Below, in pieces: positions 30,888 through 42,061 of a stretch of 64,000 bases of DNA (positions are counted from its first letter, which is position 1; every line of letters begins with the position of its first letter). The stretch is taken from assembly GCA_024663395.1 (NCBI GenBank), contig JANFAH010000007.1:2108001-2172000 (forward strand). The letters are read 5' to 3'. The position numbers and the translations under genes are program-made. Source of the DNA: Pisolithus tinctorius (Eukaryota > Basidiomycota > Agaricomycetes > Boletales > Pisolithaceae). Under the pieces are notes generated by a model. It saw only the letters and a program-made list of their open reading frames with translations, did no database searches and had not been told where the DNA came from.

Positions 30888-32255
30888 TCAGATGTTGTGG
30901 ACACACTTGTACTCCCCGAGGACCTCTGGGGCATTTATAAGATTGTCCTCGCTCTCCCAGCTATTCTGGGAGTGCGGGTAACCGAGCCACTTGACGAGGT
31001 AGAGGTATTTTTGCTGCGGGGCTACACCGGGCTCTTTAGACGACGACTTGACCTTGCACACACGCTTGTGCTTAAGTATAGCCTCGACTTCCCATTCGTT
31101 CTCGTCTCCTACCAATTCTGGTGGAGGCGGGGGTTGAGCCGGGCCATATTTGCGCGTTTTGACAAAAGGGGTGAGCTTGGACACATGGAAAACGGGGTGT
31201 ATCTGCCAGCTAGGGGGTAGCTGCAGCTTGTAGGTGACCGGGCTGATCTGTTCGGAAATTACAAATGGGCCGTGATGTCAGGGCGCAAGCTTCTTTGACA
31301 GAACTTCCCTTTTTAGATCAGAAGCGTCTAGCCACACCTTATCTCCTACGGAGAACTCCATATAGGTCCCTTTTGATCGGGACTTCATTAACTCCTGTGC
31401 TTCCTTATGAGCAATTATCGCAGCATCCTGATTGGCAGCCAGCTGCTCGAGTCGATCACCTGCCAGCGACTCCTGTGGGGGTTGTCCCATAGGATAGGGG
31501 GCGGGGTCGAATCCATACATGAGCAAATATGGTGTTTGGTTGTGGGACGAGTGCACGCACAAGTTATGCGCCATTTGAGCATCAGGAAGTTTGGTGTGCC
31601 AGTTGTGGGGGTCCGTATCTGCATACATCTGGAGGTAGGTCCCTACCTCTTGGTTTACACGTTTGGCCTCTCCATTGGTCTGTGGGTGGTAGGCCGTAGA
31701 GGCTTTAAGTTCAATCCCGAGGGCCCTGTAAAGATCTCGTGTGAAGGTGGAGACGAACTGGGGTCCTCAATCTGAGATGACTGCTTCCGGTACACCCCAA
31801 TGGGGGTATACATAAGTGTGGTAGAGGTCTGCTATCCCGACACTGTCCACAGTTTTAGTAGTCGGTAGGAAGAACACGCCTTTAGTTAACCCCTGGTCTA
31901 CGATGGTGAGGATGGAGTCATATTTCCCTCCAGACAGGGGGAGATCGGTAACCAGATCCATCGAGATCTGTTTAAAGGGGAAGGGGTTCTTGGCTACGTC
32001 ATGCGGTGTGACAGGCGGGGTCGTCGGGTGCATGTTGACCTTGTTTGCTTGACAGGAAGGGCAGCCTTTACAGTAGTTGCGGATGGACTGATACATTCCG
32101 GGCCACCACACGTACTTGTTCATTTTCTTCGTCATGGCCTTTACTCTGGGGTGTCCGAACGAAGGAAGGTCGTGGTACTGCTGGAGGATGTCTTGGCGGA
32201 CCAGTTCTGGTACAAAGATCCTCCTTCCTTTCCTCCTCCTGGTACAGGTCGGCAT
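30888..32255 (-). pseudogene. pol: Element D integrase with chromodomain
   Basis: Zinc region (H..H and CKGCPSCQ near 32055), catalytic D in QISMDLVTDLP, second D in VISD at 31770 followed by a TGA (31769-31767) where the family has Arg, and E in the YHPQTNGEAKRVNQ block. A further TGA at 31280-31278 follows KKLAP. The last part is HPVFHVSKLTPF and a chromodomain (EVEAILKHK, LYLVKWLGYP, SWESEDNLINA). The frame differs from RNase H because of a one-base shift near 32230. Non-functional as read. Confidence 0.85.
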
Positions 32256-34458
32256 TCAGCTGGAAAACTTGTCCTTTACCCTTCTGAACCTTTGGGGTTT
32301 CCTCAGGTGGGTGTTCAGCGGGTTTTGGTTCTTCGAAGGAGACCTTCTTGACAGGCTCTTTGGGCTCCGAAGGTCCAGGAACAGTTCGTTCGACCTTGAA
32401 AAGGGAAACAACAGGGGGTCTCACCCCCCCCTCAAGCCAAACAGCCTTCGGAAGTAGGGTAGAGATGGTACTCGGCTCAGCATTGAAGTCCGAGTGGCGG
32501 GAAAGGGTGTCGGTGGCAGAATTCTTGGTTCCTGTGATATGGACAAACAGGAGTGGGTACTCCTGGAGTGTAGCTTGCCAACGAGCTTGTCAGGCGGTGA
32601 GCTTCTGGGGTTGCAAGTAGTATGTTATGTTTTGATGGTCGGTGTAGACCTTAGTCGGTTCTGGGGGTGAGAGCAAATAGGGGCGCCATTGCTTGAGGGC
32701 GTGCATTACTGCTAGCATCTCCAGATCATAGACCTGGTAGTTCTGCTCTGCTCCGGTAAGAGACTGGGACGTATACATGCATGGGTGAAGCATTCCCGAG
32801 TCGTTGGCTTGTGACAGAACGGCACCGGTGCCTAGCTTAGAGGCGTCGGTGTGGAGGACGAAGGCTTTCCAGAGGTCCGGGAGCCTAAGTATTGGTTTGG
32901 ACGAGAGCGCTGTCTTTAGAGCTTCGACAGCGGAAGCTTGTTCAGTGCCCCAAGTCCATTTCGCGTTTTTCTTCAACAGATCATGTAGGGGCCAGGCTAT
33001 CTGCGAGAAGCCGGAAATAAACTGTTGGTAGAAGTTGCAGAAGCCGAGGAAGGAGTGGAGTTCTTTCAGGGTCGTCAGAGCGGGCCAAGTCTTGATGGCT
33101 TCTATCTTGATTTCCGATGGTGCATACTGACCCTGACGGATCATGAATCCCAAGAACTCTATTTCCTCCGCTTCGAAGGTACACTTCTTGAGCTTGAGGC
33201 GGAGATGTTCCTTTGAGGCGATCTGCAGGAAGTGTCGGATGGTGGCTCGCAATCCTTCTTTCGTCTTCGAATGTACAGTGACATCATCCATGAAAATGAT
33301 GGCCTTTCTCTCGTTTTTGAGTTCTCCAAACGTGTGGTCCATGTACCTCTGGAAGGTTGGCGGTGAGTTGCACTGCCCAAAGAACATTACTGTCAGTTCG
33401 AAGAGTCCTCTAGGGGTGATGAAAGCCCCTTTCCACTCGTCACCTTCTTTTACCCTAACGTTGGTAAACCCCCAGCGGACGTCAAACTTGGCGAAGTAGC
33501 GAGAGTCAGCGAGCTCGTCCAGCAGGGTCTTCATGTCGGGGAGAGGGTACGAGTCGATCATGGTGTGAGAATTCAGGTACCAGTAATCTTGGATGAGTCT
33601 CCTTTTTCCATCCTTTTTTCCTATGAAAAAGACAGGGGCCGCTTGCGAAGATTTTGAAGGGCGAATCTTTCCGCACTTGAGATTTTCGTCGATGAACTCA
33701 TCGAGTGCCTTGAGTTCATCGAGAGACAGCGGGTAGATGGCTCCCTTCTTCGGCTGGAAGCCCGGCTTTAGTCTTATTTCATGGTCGAGGAAACCTCAGT
33801 GAGGTGGAAGAGGGATTTCTTCTTCTGAGAAGACTACCAAGAAGTCCCAATATTCCGGGGGTAATTCTACCTCTGCCTGCACGTGTGAAGCCTCGAGTTT
33901 CATGGACATGGAGGTGCGGTTTATTTTGATAGTCCTGGCGAAGTCAGTTCCATGGACACGATTTTTCTTGTCAAGGCCATGGTCGAGTTCTCCCCAGCCA
34001 ATCAGCTTCCTTGTTGTCCAGCTGATTATGGGGTTGTGTTCTTTGAGCCAGGGCATTCCGAGGAGGAGGGACTCCCAGTTTCCGAGCCTGAGGACATATG
34101 CGCAGATGCGCATCGTTTTTCCCCAGATCTTGGCTCTGAAGGAGGCGATGTGGGTTACCCAATCTCCGGTCTTGCCCTTATAGCTTCTCGACTCCCATGG
34201 TCTTGCAATCTTCCATGTTGGGATGTCATATTTTTCGACTATTGCAGGGTCTATGATATTTGTTTCGGTGCCCAAGTCAAGGATGGTTCGGACGGTAGCA
34301 TTTTCGCAATCGACGAGGTAAGCGAAACCAGCGATAGAAGTGATTGACATATCTTGTTCATAATCATACACTTTCTCGGTTCCTATTCTGACCTCTATTT
34401 TTCGCAACACTATAGGCTCTCTTCCTGATGCTACACCAGGTGAGCCTTTCAAAAATCC
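32256..34458 (-). pseudogene. pol: Element D protease, RT and RNase H
   Basis: Begins in the -1 frame at the gag stop. Protease core has DLGTETNIIDP, i.e. Asp-Leu-Gly-Thr in place of the more usual Asp-Ser-Gly. A TGA at 33798-33796 precedes GFLDHEIRL. RT shows PVFFIGKKDG, YPLPDMKTLLDEL and catalytic FMDD (near 33290), followed by RNase H with HTDASKLGTGAVLSQ and TDHQNITYYL. A TGA at 32592-32590 ends the RNase H frame, and the linker to integrase is readable to about 32230, where the frame shifts. Confidence 0.87.
34449..34458 (-). promoter_or_regulatory. Candidate -1 frameshift site, gag/pol of element D
   Basis: Heptamer G GAT TTT in gag phase at 34458-34452, directly followed by stop TGA. 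The protease frame is -1 and overlaps. GGAUUU-type slippery sites are known from betaretrovirus pro/pol junctions. Confidence 0.65.
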
Positions 34459-35927
34459 GGTTGCCCCTTTGGGCCTCCGTCATCTGTGGGTTCATCATCC
34501 TCCCCACAGTAGTGGTCGGTTGGTTCTGGATCCCCCTCTTCTTCAGGATCCTTGTCGAGTTCCTCGAGCATTGCCAGGATGTGAGTATGGAATTTCTGGG
34601 CCAAGGAAGACTTACTGTTTGTTGCAGATGAGGGACATTTAGACTTCATATGTCCTGTCTTACCGCATCCAAAACAGGTAGGAGCTTCACTCTGTGATCG
34701 GACCTTAGACTTCCGATCAACATCCATGGTGTAAGGGTCTCGGTATGGAAGCTTCAGAGACGAAGAGGATTTTGATCCGTGCGAACCTTGTTCTTGCTTC
34801 CAAAGATAAGACTGATCTTGGAAGGTCGCTTTTCCCAAGAAAACCTTGAGGGTAGCCATTGCTGCATGAGCCGCTGTTGCCTGGCGGATCCAATCTTCTA
34901 TGGTGTCAGGCTTGGGGCCTGACATGAGGATCCATTTGTTGACTTCCTCGTTAAGACCTTTTCCAAAGAAAACCGTGGCGGTGGTGTCACGGGTGGAAAT
35001 TTGGGCTTTGTTAAGGCAGTTACAGAAGTCGGTGATATACTCGTCGAGGGAGCAGTCTCCTTGACAGATTGCAGACAGGTAGATTAGTGCGGTAGCTTTG
35101 GCATCTCCTACTTGGAAGGTTTCTTTTAACTTTGCGACAAATTCGTCCCAGCCATCAAATATCTTGAGGTCTCCAAGGGCGGTTGTATTTTCGTTTACAT
35201 AGGCCTCAGTGAAGGCGCAGGCCGACCCACTGCCCATGTAGGACAGGGTAAACATGATCTTGGATTGGTCCTCATAGTAGACATGGTCATTAGTGGCGAG
35301 GTAGAGTTTGACGCTGCTTAACCAGGCTGAGAAGTCCTGGTGCGCTCCATTGTAAGAGAAGGGTTTGTTCAGGCCGATTTCTTTCAGTCCGCCTACCTTA
35401 GAGTCGTGTTCCTTTCCTTTCTCCTCGGAACCTCGGGAGGGGCCTTTAGGCCTTACCACATCTCTGCCGAAGAGCGACTTGTAGAATTCAGTGGCCATTT
35501 TGGGGGTGACCCTAGTCTGGCTGGCAAAGGGATCCTGGATGTTTAGTCCAGAGGTTTGGTGGGTGAGTTCTTCTGCCATCTGGTCGGCTGAAGTAGTAGG
35601 AAGGTATATGTCGGTTGAGGAAGAAGTGGTGGGGTCCACTGGTCCAGCTGTCCCAACCTGAGTATCAATATCCGGACTCGAAGGTCTCAGTTCTCGGTAA
35701 GAAGTAAAGTTTACTGGTGAGGTCGATTCTGCCGCTTGCCCAAGTTGGGGCCTTACAGGTGGGTCTTCAAGACCTATACGAGGGTTTGGAGTTTGTACAG
35801 AGGGATGTCGAATAAGTGGCCTCGCTTGGAGGACCTCTTTTCCTTTACGAGATGGAATGGGAGGTTTGAACGAAGAGGCTGCTGATGGAGGCCTCTTACT
35901 TCCTTCTTCTTGGCAGTGCAAAGACAC
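34449..35927 (-). CDS. gag: Element D gag, unbroken
   Basis: A 492-codon frame with no internal stop. It starts at a GTG (35927) because no ATG lies between the upstream stop and the first internal ATG at about residue 116, so the true start may have been mutated. N-terminal third is Pro/Ser-rich; Gag core contains FSYNGAHQDFSAWLSSVKLYL and the DEYITDFCNCLNKAQ region. The knuckle CFGCGKTGHMKSKC lies near 34670-34630. It ends Gln-Pro-Asp-Phe-stop at the slippery heptamer. Homologous to the gag of fragment E. Confidence 0.85.
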   Translation of the reverse strand: MSLHCQEEGSKRPPSAASSFKPPIPSRKGKEVLQARPLIRHPSVQTPNPRIGLEDPPVRPQLGQAAESTSPVNFTSYRELRPSSPDIDTQVGTAGPVDPTTSSSTDIYLPTTSADQMAEELTHQTSGLNIQDPFASQTRVTPKMATEFYKSLFGRDVVRPKGPSRGSEEKGKEHDSKVGGLKEIGLNKPFSYNGAHQDFSAWLSSVKLYLATNDHVYYEDQSKIMFTLSYMGSGSACAFTEAYVNENTTALGDLKIFDGWDEFVAKLKETFQVGDAKATALIYLSAICQGDCSLDEYITDFCNCLNKAQISTRDTTATVFFGKGLNEEVNKWILMSGPKPDTIEDWIRQATAAHAAMATLKVFLGKATFQDQSYLWKQEQGSHGSKSSSSLKLPYRDPYTMDVDRKSKVRSQSEAPTCFGCGKTGHMKSKCPSSATNSKSSLAQKFHTHILAMLEELDKDPEEEGDPEPTDHYCGEDDEPTDDGGPKGQPDF

Positions 35928-36110
35928 GTTGACGAAGGGGAAGGTTAGTGCCGAAGTTTAGGGGCTAGCTCACTGATATTAAACCAGTGGTTCCTGTTTG
36001 AGTGGCGGGAGGTGGTCATTTTGCAGGCTATTTTGCCTAGCAAGGATTCCAGACCACAGGTATCCGAAGGTAGTCCGGGCTTTGATGTGTCCAGGTGATT
36101 CAAAATCTTC

Positions 36111-36782
36111 TGTTATGCCAACGACTCATATCACGTCACGAATCGAGTGCGATGAAGCACAAGCACATGACTATGCGAGAAGTGACGCGTAATTTAACTT
36201 CACTAGTGGTGGAGCACTAGTCTTGGCCAACCGAAGTCGTACTGGAGAGTCCCTGGTGGTACAACTCGCAGAGCTAAGGGTGGTTGCAAAGTAGATTTCG
36301 AATGAGGGACAAGTATGATACATGTGGGTTTATATACATATGTAAAGGACTCATGGTCAAACATTCGAATACAGGGATAGTCGTTCACCCGAGGCTACTT
36401 CTGGGAGGCGCAAGGGTAAACCCACTGCGCCAGAAGGCCAGATGGGAGTGAACAAGCACAGGGAGAAGGGACTAACCATGTACATGAGTCACAAGCAGAG
36501 CGTTCACCCAGGGTGAACGTGTCACATGACCACGTGGATCAGGGCCACCAGCGGATCACGGAAGGAAGGGGAATGGACACAGTGTCCGGCTATAGTACAA
36601 TGCAGGGTAGACAGGGGTCTACCATAAAAGGAAACAGATGACATAATGGGAATGTACAGAACGCAAGTCCAACTGCGTAGACAGTGGCTTGTGGGCAGAG
36701 GGAACACCTTAGGAGGCGGAGCGGTAGTGGGCCATATGCCTGGGCGTCTATGTGAGGGAACTAATGTGAGCACAGCATAACA
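36111..36782 (-). repeat. 5' LTR of element D (672 bp)
   Basis: Pairs with 28734-29405; sense TATATAAA at 36336-36329. No canonical TGG primer-binding site follows on the inside, so self-priming as in Tf1-type chromoviruses is possible but untested. Confidence 0.95.
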
Positions 36783-37206
36783 AAACCAATAAGTGTATAA
36801 AGGGTTAGTAGTCCCTCTGACACAAGGGATAGAGGGTAGGGGTGATGGGGACCTTAACTGAGACAAGGAAGCTACTACAACAAGGAAGAGAGGGTAAATA
36901 CTGAAGGAGCAGAAGAATGGAGAAAACCAACACAAGGGCAGAACCCTATCTAGAATGCAGGGCCACAAGTCTGACAGCCCACATGACCAACCTTGGGGCA
37001 GAGTTGAGCGGAGTTGGTCAGAACATGGACAGGGGACCTCAGAGAGGTGTGGAGATGTGTCGAGAGGGTCAGAGGAGTGTGGGAACATGTCGGAGGAGGG
37101 TGGAGAAGTGTGGGAACATGTCAGAAGAGGGTGGAGAAGCACAGGAACATGTCAGAGGAGGGCGGAGTAGGTGTTAGGGGCTTACATCGGTGTCATGGTC
37201 ATGACA
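36783..37206 (-). repeat. Outer part of the 5' LTR of element C
   Basis: Continuation of element C on the far side of D, from the AAACC duplication to the outer LTR end TGTCATGACC at 37206. It contains a short purine-rich internal repeat (GGTGGAGAAGTGTGGGAACA and variants, 37070-37160). Confidence 0.7.
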
Positions 37207-38867
37207 TCATTCCAAGGTATTACATCACAAGTTATCCATACAGGAGTCCCATGGTGGCCATATCAGAAAAAACAAAAATAGCAGCCTGACACCTCATCCT
37301 TCAAATAAACTACCCAAGCCCTTCTAATTAGGCATTGTACTTCATACCCTCCATAGTCCTAATGTGTTAGAAAATCCAGAAATGACAAGGATACTAGCCT
37401 GCACCCCATACAGTGTGGAGGAGGAGAACTAATTATATCTCTGCAAGGGCTGGTGCTGATGCCTTGGGATTTTGATACATTGTATATGTATGTTAGGGCT
37501 GCCTGGGGACACAATCCACATGTTCATATGTCAAGAATTGCAAAAATACGGACAGAGTTCGCATTTTACCCCTATTTATTTGGGCATCCTTCCAGGGCAC
37601 TTAACTGGATCAAAATTGCATGTGTATCTATGAAATAACATACAAACATTCCATTGGAACTCAGTAGAACATCTCACAAGGCAGGGAGAGTGTGTGGTGA
37701 AGCAGAAAAAGCCAGGGGAGAGCAGGGTGTTCAGTCCGCTTTTTTGATTACATAATCACAAAGAAGTGCAGGTCAGATCTGAGATCTCAGGGCCCACAGA
37801 TCTCAGATTCATTAACAATGACACTTCTTGATTACATAATCATTCAGAAGCACAGGTTACTATGTTACTATGATAAATATATATCTTCAGAGGTTGCTGA
37901 GAGGCTCTTGAGATGGTTGGGTGAGGCTCTTGAGAGGCTCCCAAGATGGTTGAGTCACTGAATGTCTGTAACAAGTTGCCATATATTGATTATGCAATCA
38001 CTCAGAAGCCATGGGATGCCATATTGGAATGATAAATGTGTATCTATGGAGGTTGGTGAGAGGCTCTTGAGATGGTTGGGTGAGGGTCTTGAGAGGCTCT
38101 CAAGATGGTTGAGTGAGGGTCAACAGAGGGATTATCAGTAACACTGTCCATCAGAAGCACAGGGAATAGGGGTAAATTACCCTATTTCACTTATGTTGCA
38201 GAAGACATATCCAGATTTGGCAGGGGAGGGGTGGATCACTTCAGGAAGCATAACTGTAATTAGATACATCTGGGAACCACTGCTGGAGGTAGGGTCTGTT
38301 AGATACATTGTTGCTGTCACAAAATATATATCTAACAGACCATCATCCCTCCAAAAAACTGCTGCCTGAGGTGTGTGTCACCCATGCAACTACTCCAACA
38401 TGCCATAATGGCATTCATGTGGTCAAACTTTCTTAATAACACTTGCACATATCATTTTATTGAAAATTGAACTGCACAAAGTTGTAGATACTTAAAAAAT
38501 AAAGAACTCTGTGCAATTTTTTCGAGACAAAACAAAGATTTGCAACTGTCATTAGCTCTTGATGATAAAGTCACATCAGAATCATGTTGGGTCACGTTAG
38601 ATTGGTGGCATGTGCATGAGCCCTATCTTATGATGCCTCCATGATCGCAGCAAGGCACCGTCGCTCGCAGGCCCAGATGCTTCTATCCATTTCCTATGCA
38701 TGTACCAAGCCACTCACGCACCGAAATCCGAGCGCCACAATTTGGGTGGTCTCAACGACTAGCGGTGTCCGACCACGACATTAGAATGTATCGGCCGTCA
38801 TCTCCCCGAAACCGGGAGAATATATAACGATAACGAATAGTACCGTCAAGTCAGTTAACCGCCAATC
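37207..38867. other. Intergenic; ~175-bp direct duplication, no gene seen
   Basis: From about 37790 to 38160 a unit with ATTACATAATCA, ATAAATATATATCT and GAGAGGCTCTTGAGATGG occurs twice in tandem with changes. From about 38640 the base composition shifts to CpG-rich sequence, marking the start of less methylated DNA. A TATATAA stretch lies at about 38819. Confidence 0.5.
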
Positions 38868-39245
38868 TTGTCATCTCGTCAGGTTCACACATCACAGGTC
38901 GTCTGTGAGTCTATCCGCCATCTAATCGAACTCTCCTCTGATGTACATTCTGGAAAACACGACGTGCGTAGCGAGGTTGTGTCAACGCCGTCAGCCATGT
39001 CCCCCATGATCGTCGCACAAATTTCCGATATCCTGGCAATGAATCCTTATAGCCACGAAGAGCGACGCACAGCATGGAGGTGTACTTTGTTCAAGTACTG
39101 TAAGACTCGGATCAATCAAGAAGATTATACACACGCAGGCATTATGCAATCCGGCGTAAATTCGCGGTTCACCCTCTTCATCTTCAACATGAACATGGAA
39201 AATGTTAGCTTACTCACCGTGCCCAGCGTTTTCGCTCTTGGCTAA
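38868..39245 (+). CDS. Hypothetical ORF (about 80-125 residues)
   Basis: Open on the plus strand from a TTG at 38868; the first ATG is at 38998. It is preceded by a TATATAA stretch at about 38819. No family motif is recognised. The composition is CpG-rich, unlike the nearby repeats. It may be the first exon of a longer gene or chance. The end of this ORF overlaps the start of the duplicated segment at 39208. Confidence 0.25.
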   Translation: MSSRQVHTSQVVCESIRHLIELSSDVHSGKHDVRSEVVSTPSAMSPMIVAQISDILAMNPYSHEERRTAWRCTLFKYCKTRINQEDYTHAGIMQSGVNSRFTLFIFNMNMENVSLLTVPSVFALG

Positions 39246-40425
39246 ACGTCAGAACCCCCATAACTAATCGCCATGCATCCACAGGTCTTTCCTACAACCC
39301 TGAAACTATCGAGTCTATGGATTGTCGTGAGTGCTGGTCAGTGTCTATCCACTCCTGCATGGGAGCTAAACACGTGGTGGTGGGGATGGGACGTGGGTAT
39401 GCACTTTGCATCAAGGAAATGGTGGGTGATTGGAGGCCCTGTTAGGACCTACTTACTGCACGGGAGTATGAGAATAAGAAATTTAATAGCGAGAGCAGAG
39501 TTTCTACTAGTCTGGTGACCAGACCGTCCATGAGGCAAACCGTCGTCCGGTTACCAGACTGAGTTCCTAATATCCGACTGAACTATGTCAAGATTGTGTA
39601 AGTGACAATTTTCAACCTGTCCAGCTGCCGACACGGCACAAATCAAGTTGACAATCCATACCCGAATTCGAAATTCCCAAGCCTCGCTAAGGGCTTCACG
39701 ATTCAATCCATCTGCGACCCCAACCATGAATGCCAACAAACCTAGGAGAATATACCGCGTCTCATCTGTGAGTCTCTGTCAACATTTAAAATTGAAACTA
39801 TCTGCCAGAGACGCCGCGCTTCTGCGTGGGTGGTATGAGGCATGTTGCAAATTATACACGGGTCAGGGATGTTCTAACTATGTTTGGAAGTCCCTGAAGG
39901 AAGCTCTTCCATTCCCATATCCTCATGTTCGTTGCTTATTAGATGTGGCAGGCAACGTTTCATTTCAGATCAATTGCAGGCGCTAATTTATGTATTGCAG
40001 TCTTGTTCATCCCAAAGTACAGAACTAGAAACAGAAGGGGGAAAAACCATATGCAACAACGCACTATACTCTCTGGAATACGTGTTGTGGCTTTGGGAAA
40101 GCAGCTGATATCTAGACACAGTCACAAGCTTCTTCGGAACAAAGTCCACGTTCCCGCATATTTCGGTTCCACCTACATCGTTTTGTAGGCTTTCCCTTGT
40201 GGGTTGACGGGGGATTCATTTACATTGCTGCTCAGCGCTCAAGGTTACAGCTGCTATACTGGGTTCGATACATTAATTACCCAGGCGTCTATGGCCTTCC
40301 GCCAGCCATGACCCGTGTGCCCCATTGTAAACGACGAGTAGCACGTAAAGAGAGAAGGTAGGGGCCATTTTCAATCTACGCCCTCACCTCCCCATAGTCG
40401 TAACCTAATTTCTACATACAGTTGA
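39208..40425. repeat. Tandem segmental duplication, copy 1
   Basis: Aligned by eye with 40905-42030: both begin with a CGTTTTCGCTCTTGGCTAAAC block, share CTATGGATTGTC-type, GGAAGTCCCTGAAGGAAGCTC and ATTTCTACATC-type blocks in the same order, and end at an equivalent ACGCCCTCACCTCCC segment. Identity is moderate. An ORF at 39648-39986 reaches 112 codons with a GTGAGT donor inside it but is disrupted in copy 2. This is the upstream region of the membrane gene at 42062 in copy 2. Confidence 0.75.
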
Positions 40426-40904
40426 CTCGCTCCTAACAGACTCCTGTTATAACCCATACTCCGTTGCAGCCCATAAATTTTTCCATTTCCCCAGTTGGTG
40501 TGCAGGGATTTCATATTTATAACCCATAACCCATAGCGATTTTTTGTCGGCAATGGGTTATCAGCGTGTCGAGGGAATGTTAACTTGGTATTAAAATACC
40601 CCCCCCCCAAAAAAAAAAAAAACATAGACCATAGACAAGTCAGTGGGTTCATGACGCATGTCCGTCCTCGAAACAACTTGATACACTTCCTCCCCTACCA
40701 CCAAATCCATCCAAATCACAGCTCCACACCTGGGATGGGTGCAACTAATTTGTATGGAAGGGGAGCACTTTTGAGGAAAACGCAACCTACTGAGACGTCA
40801 CTACACATATCTGGACACTTGGAATTGGGATAATGAAATTATATCTTAGAATACAGCCCTTGGCAACAGTCACTTTGGCATGAAGGTCGAAGGCGCTTAA
40901 CACG
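40426..40904. other. Remnant between the two duplicate copies
   Basis: Where copy 2 has the membrane protein gene, copy 1 has unrelated sequence with short ATAACCCATA words and a C10-A14 homopolymer (about 40600-40622). Positions about 40785-40865 resemble the 3' untranslated region of the membrane gene (43040-43120), so the coding part appears to have been lost from copy 1. Confidence 0.55.
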
Positions 40905-42030
40905 CTTTTTCACCGTTCTCAACGTTTTCGCTCTTGGCTAAACATCAAAGCCTCTACAGCCAATTGCCATACCTTGACAGGTCAACCCCTAGTTTTCCAT
41001 ACAACCTTGAACCTATCGTATCGATGGATTGTCAACCACGTGGTGGAGCGGCCGTGGGCACGCGCTTCGCATTAAGGAAATGGTGATGATCGGATGTCCT
41101 ACGAAGTCCTGCCTATCGACGCAGTGGAGTATGAAAGAATTGATAGCGGAAGTAGAGTTTCTTCTCTGGAACCCATAATGAGGTTACGTAAGCAACTTGT
41201 TAAACCTGCCGATCTGTTTGGCGTCAATTGACAACTGGAAGCGTTGCGTCGCATGGTCTTCACAAAAGGTTCCTAAGGCTCGCCACGCAAAGGGTCAGCA
41301 CTGGTCGACACAAGTTTCGTTAAAGGCCTCCGGTGAGTCAGTCTCCGTCAACATTTGAAATTGAAACTATCCGCTAGAGATACAGCGCTTCTTTGTGGGT
41401 AGTACGAGCGGACATGCTGCAAATCACACACCGGTCGGGGATGTTCTAGCAGTGTATGGAAGTCCCTGAAGGAAGCTCTTCCGCACCGTCTCCTCGTGTT
41501 CGGCGTTTACTAGACTATAACTTCTCATTTCGGATTAACTGCAGGAGCTGATTCATGCATTACAGGTATGTTCATTCTGAATTATAGTAGCAAAACATCA
41601 AAAGAGAGAGAGAGAGAGAGAGAAACATGTACAACAACGTATTATTTGCGTTGTGATGGAGTCTTTTCTCTGGGAAAACAGCTAATATCTAGACAGCCAT
41701 AAGCTTCCCCGGAACAAAGTCCACGTTCCCACATATCTCGGTCCCACCTACATAGCTTTCAAGTGGGCATTTATCTGGTGGGTTGAGGGCATGTGTGACT
41801 AGATCCACGGACCTAAATTCAGGGTTATTGTTCGGCGCTCAGCGTTCAACGATCAACCGCCATACTGATATATTTGGCTTACATGGCCTATACTAGGTTA
41901 TATACGTTTTATTCAGTCGCCCATGGCTTTCTCCTGGCTGCGAGCCGTATACCTCATTGCAGATCGCAGGTGGCACATAAAAGGAGAAGGCAGGGCCCTT
42001 CTTCAGCTCACGCCCTCACCTCCCTCCAGT
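40905..42030. repeat. Tandem segmental duplication, copy 2
   Basis: See copy 1. It leads directly into the start codon of the four-exon gene at 42062. A (GA)n microsatellite (AGAGAGAGAGAG) is at about 41600. Confidence 0.75.
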
Positions 42031-42061
42031 CGTAGCCCAATTTCTACATCATCATCCTCTC

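Larger units (their letters stand above)
28734..36782 (-). mobile_element. Element D: Ty3/gypsy chromovirus inserted in the LTR of C
   Basis: Two 672-bp LTRs (28734-29405 and 36111-36782) and perfect 5-bp target duplications AAACC at 28729-28733 and 36783-36787. The internal region on the minus strand holds an unbroken gag, a broken protease-RT-RNase H-integrase-chromodomain pol, and a further ORF with a zinc knuckle before the 3' LTR. A polypurine tract (GAAGGGGGGGTGA) precedes the 3' LTR. Four TGA stops and one frameshift in pol. The LTRs differ mostly by CpG transitions. D is younger than C. Confidence 0.95.
23207..37206 (-). mobile_element. Element C: Ty3/gypsy chromovirus, split by element D, 3' LTR truncated
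   Basis: Minus-strand gypsy element with gag, protease, RT, RNase H, integrase and chromodomain in order. The first 36 bp of its LTR (sense TGTCATGACCATGACA..) occur at 23242-23207 after a polypurine tract AAGGGGGGG, and again at 37206-37171, the outer end of the 5' LTR. The 3' LTR is cut off after those 36 bp. The 5' LTR is interrupted by element D at 28733/36783. Several TGA stops and one frameshift kill the copy. Low CpG content fits long-term methylation decay. Confidence 0.85.

Noticed and set aside
40585..40833. 82-codon ORF through a C10-A14 homopolymer
   Set aside because: Starts in low-complexity sequence and has no support; probably chance.
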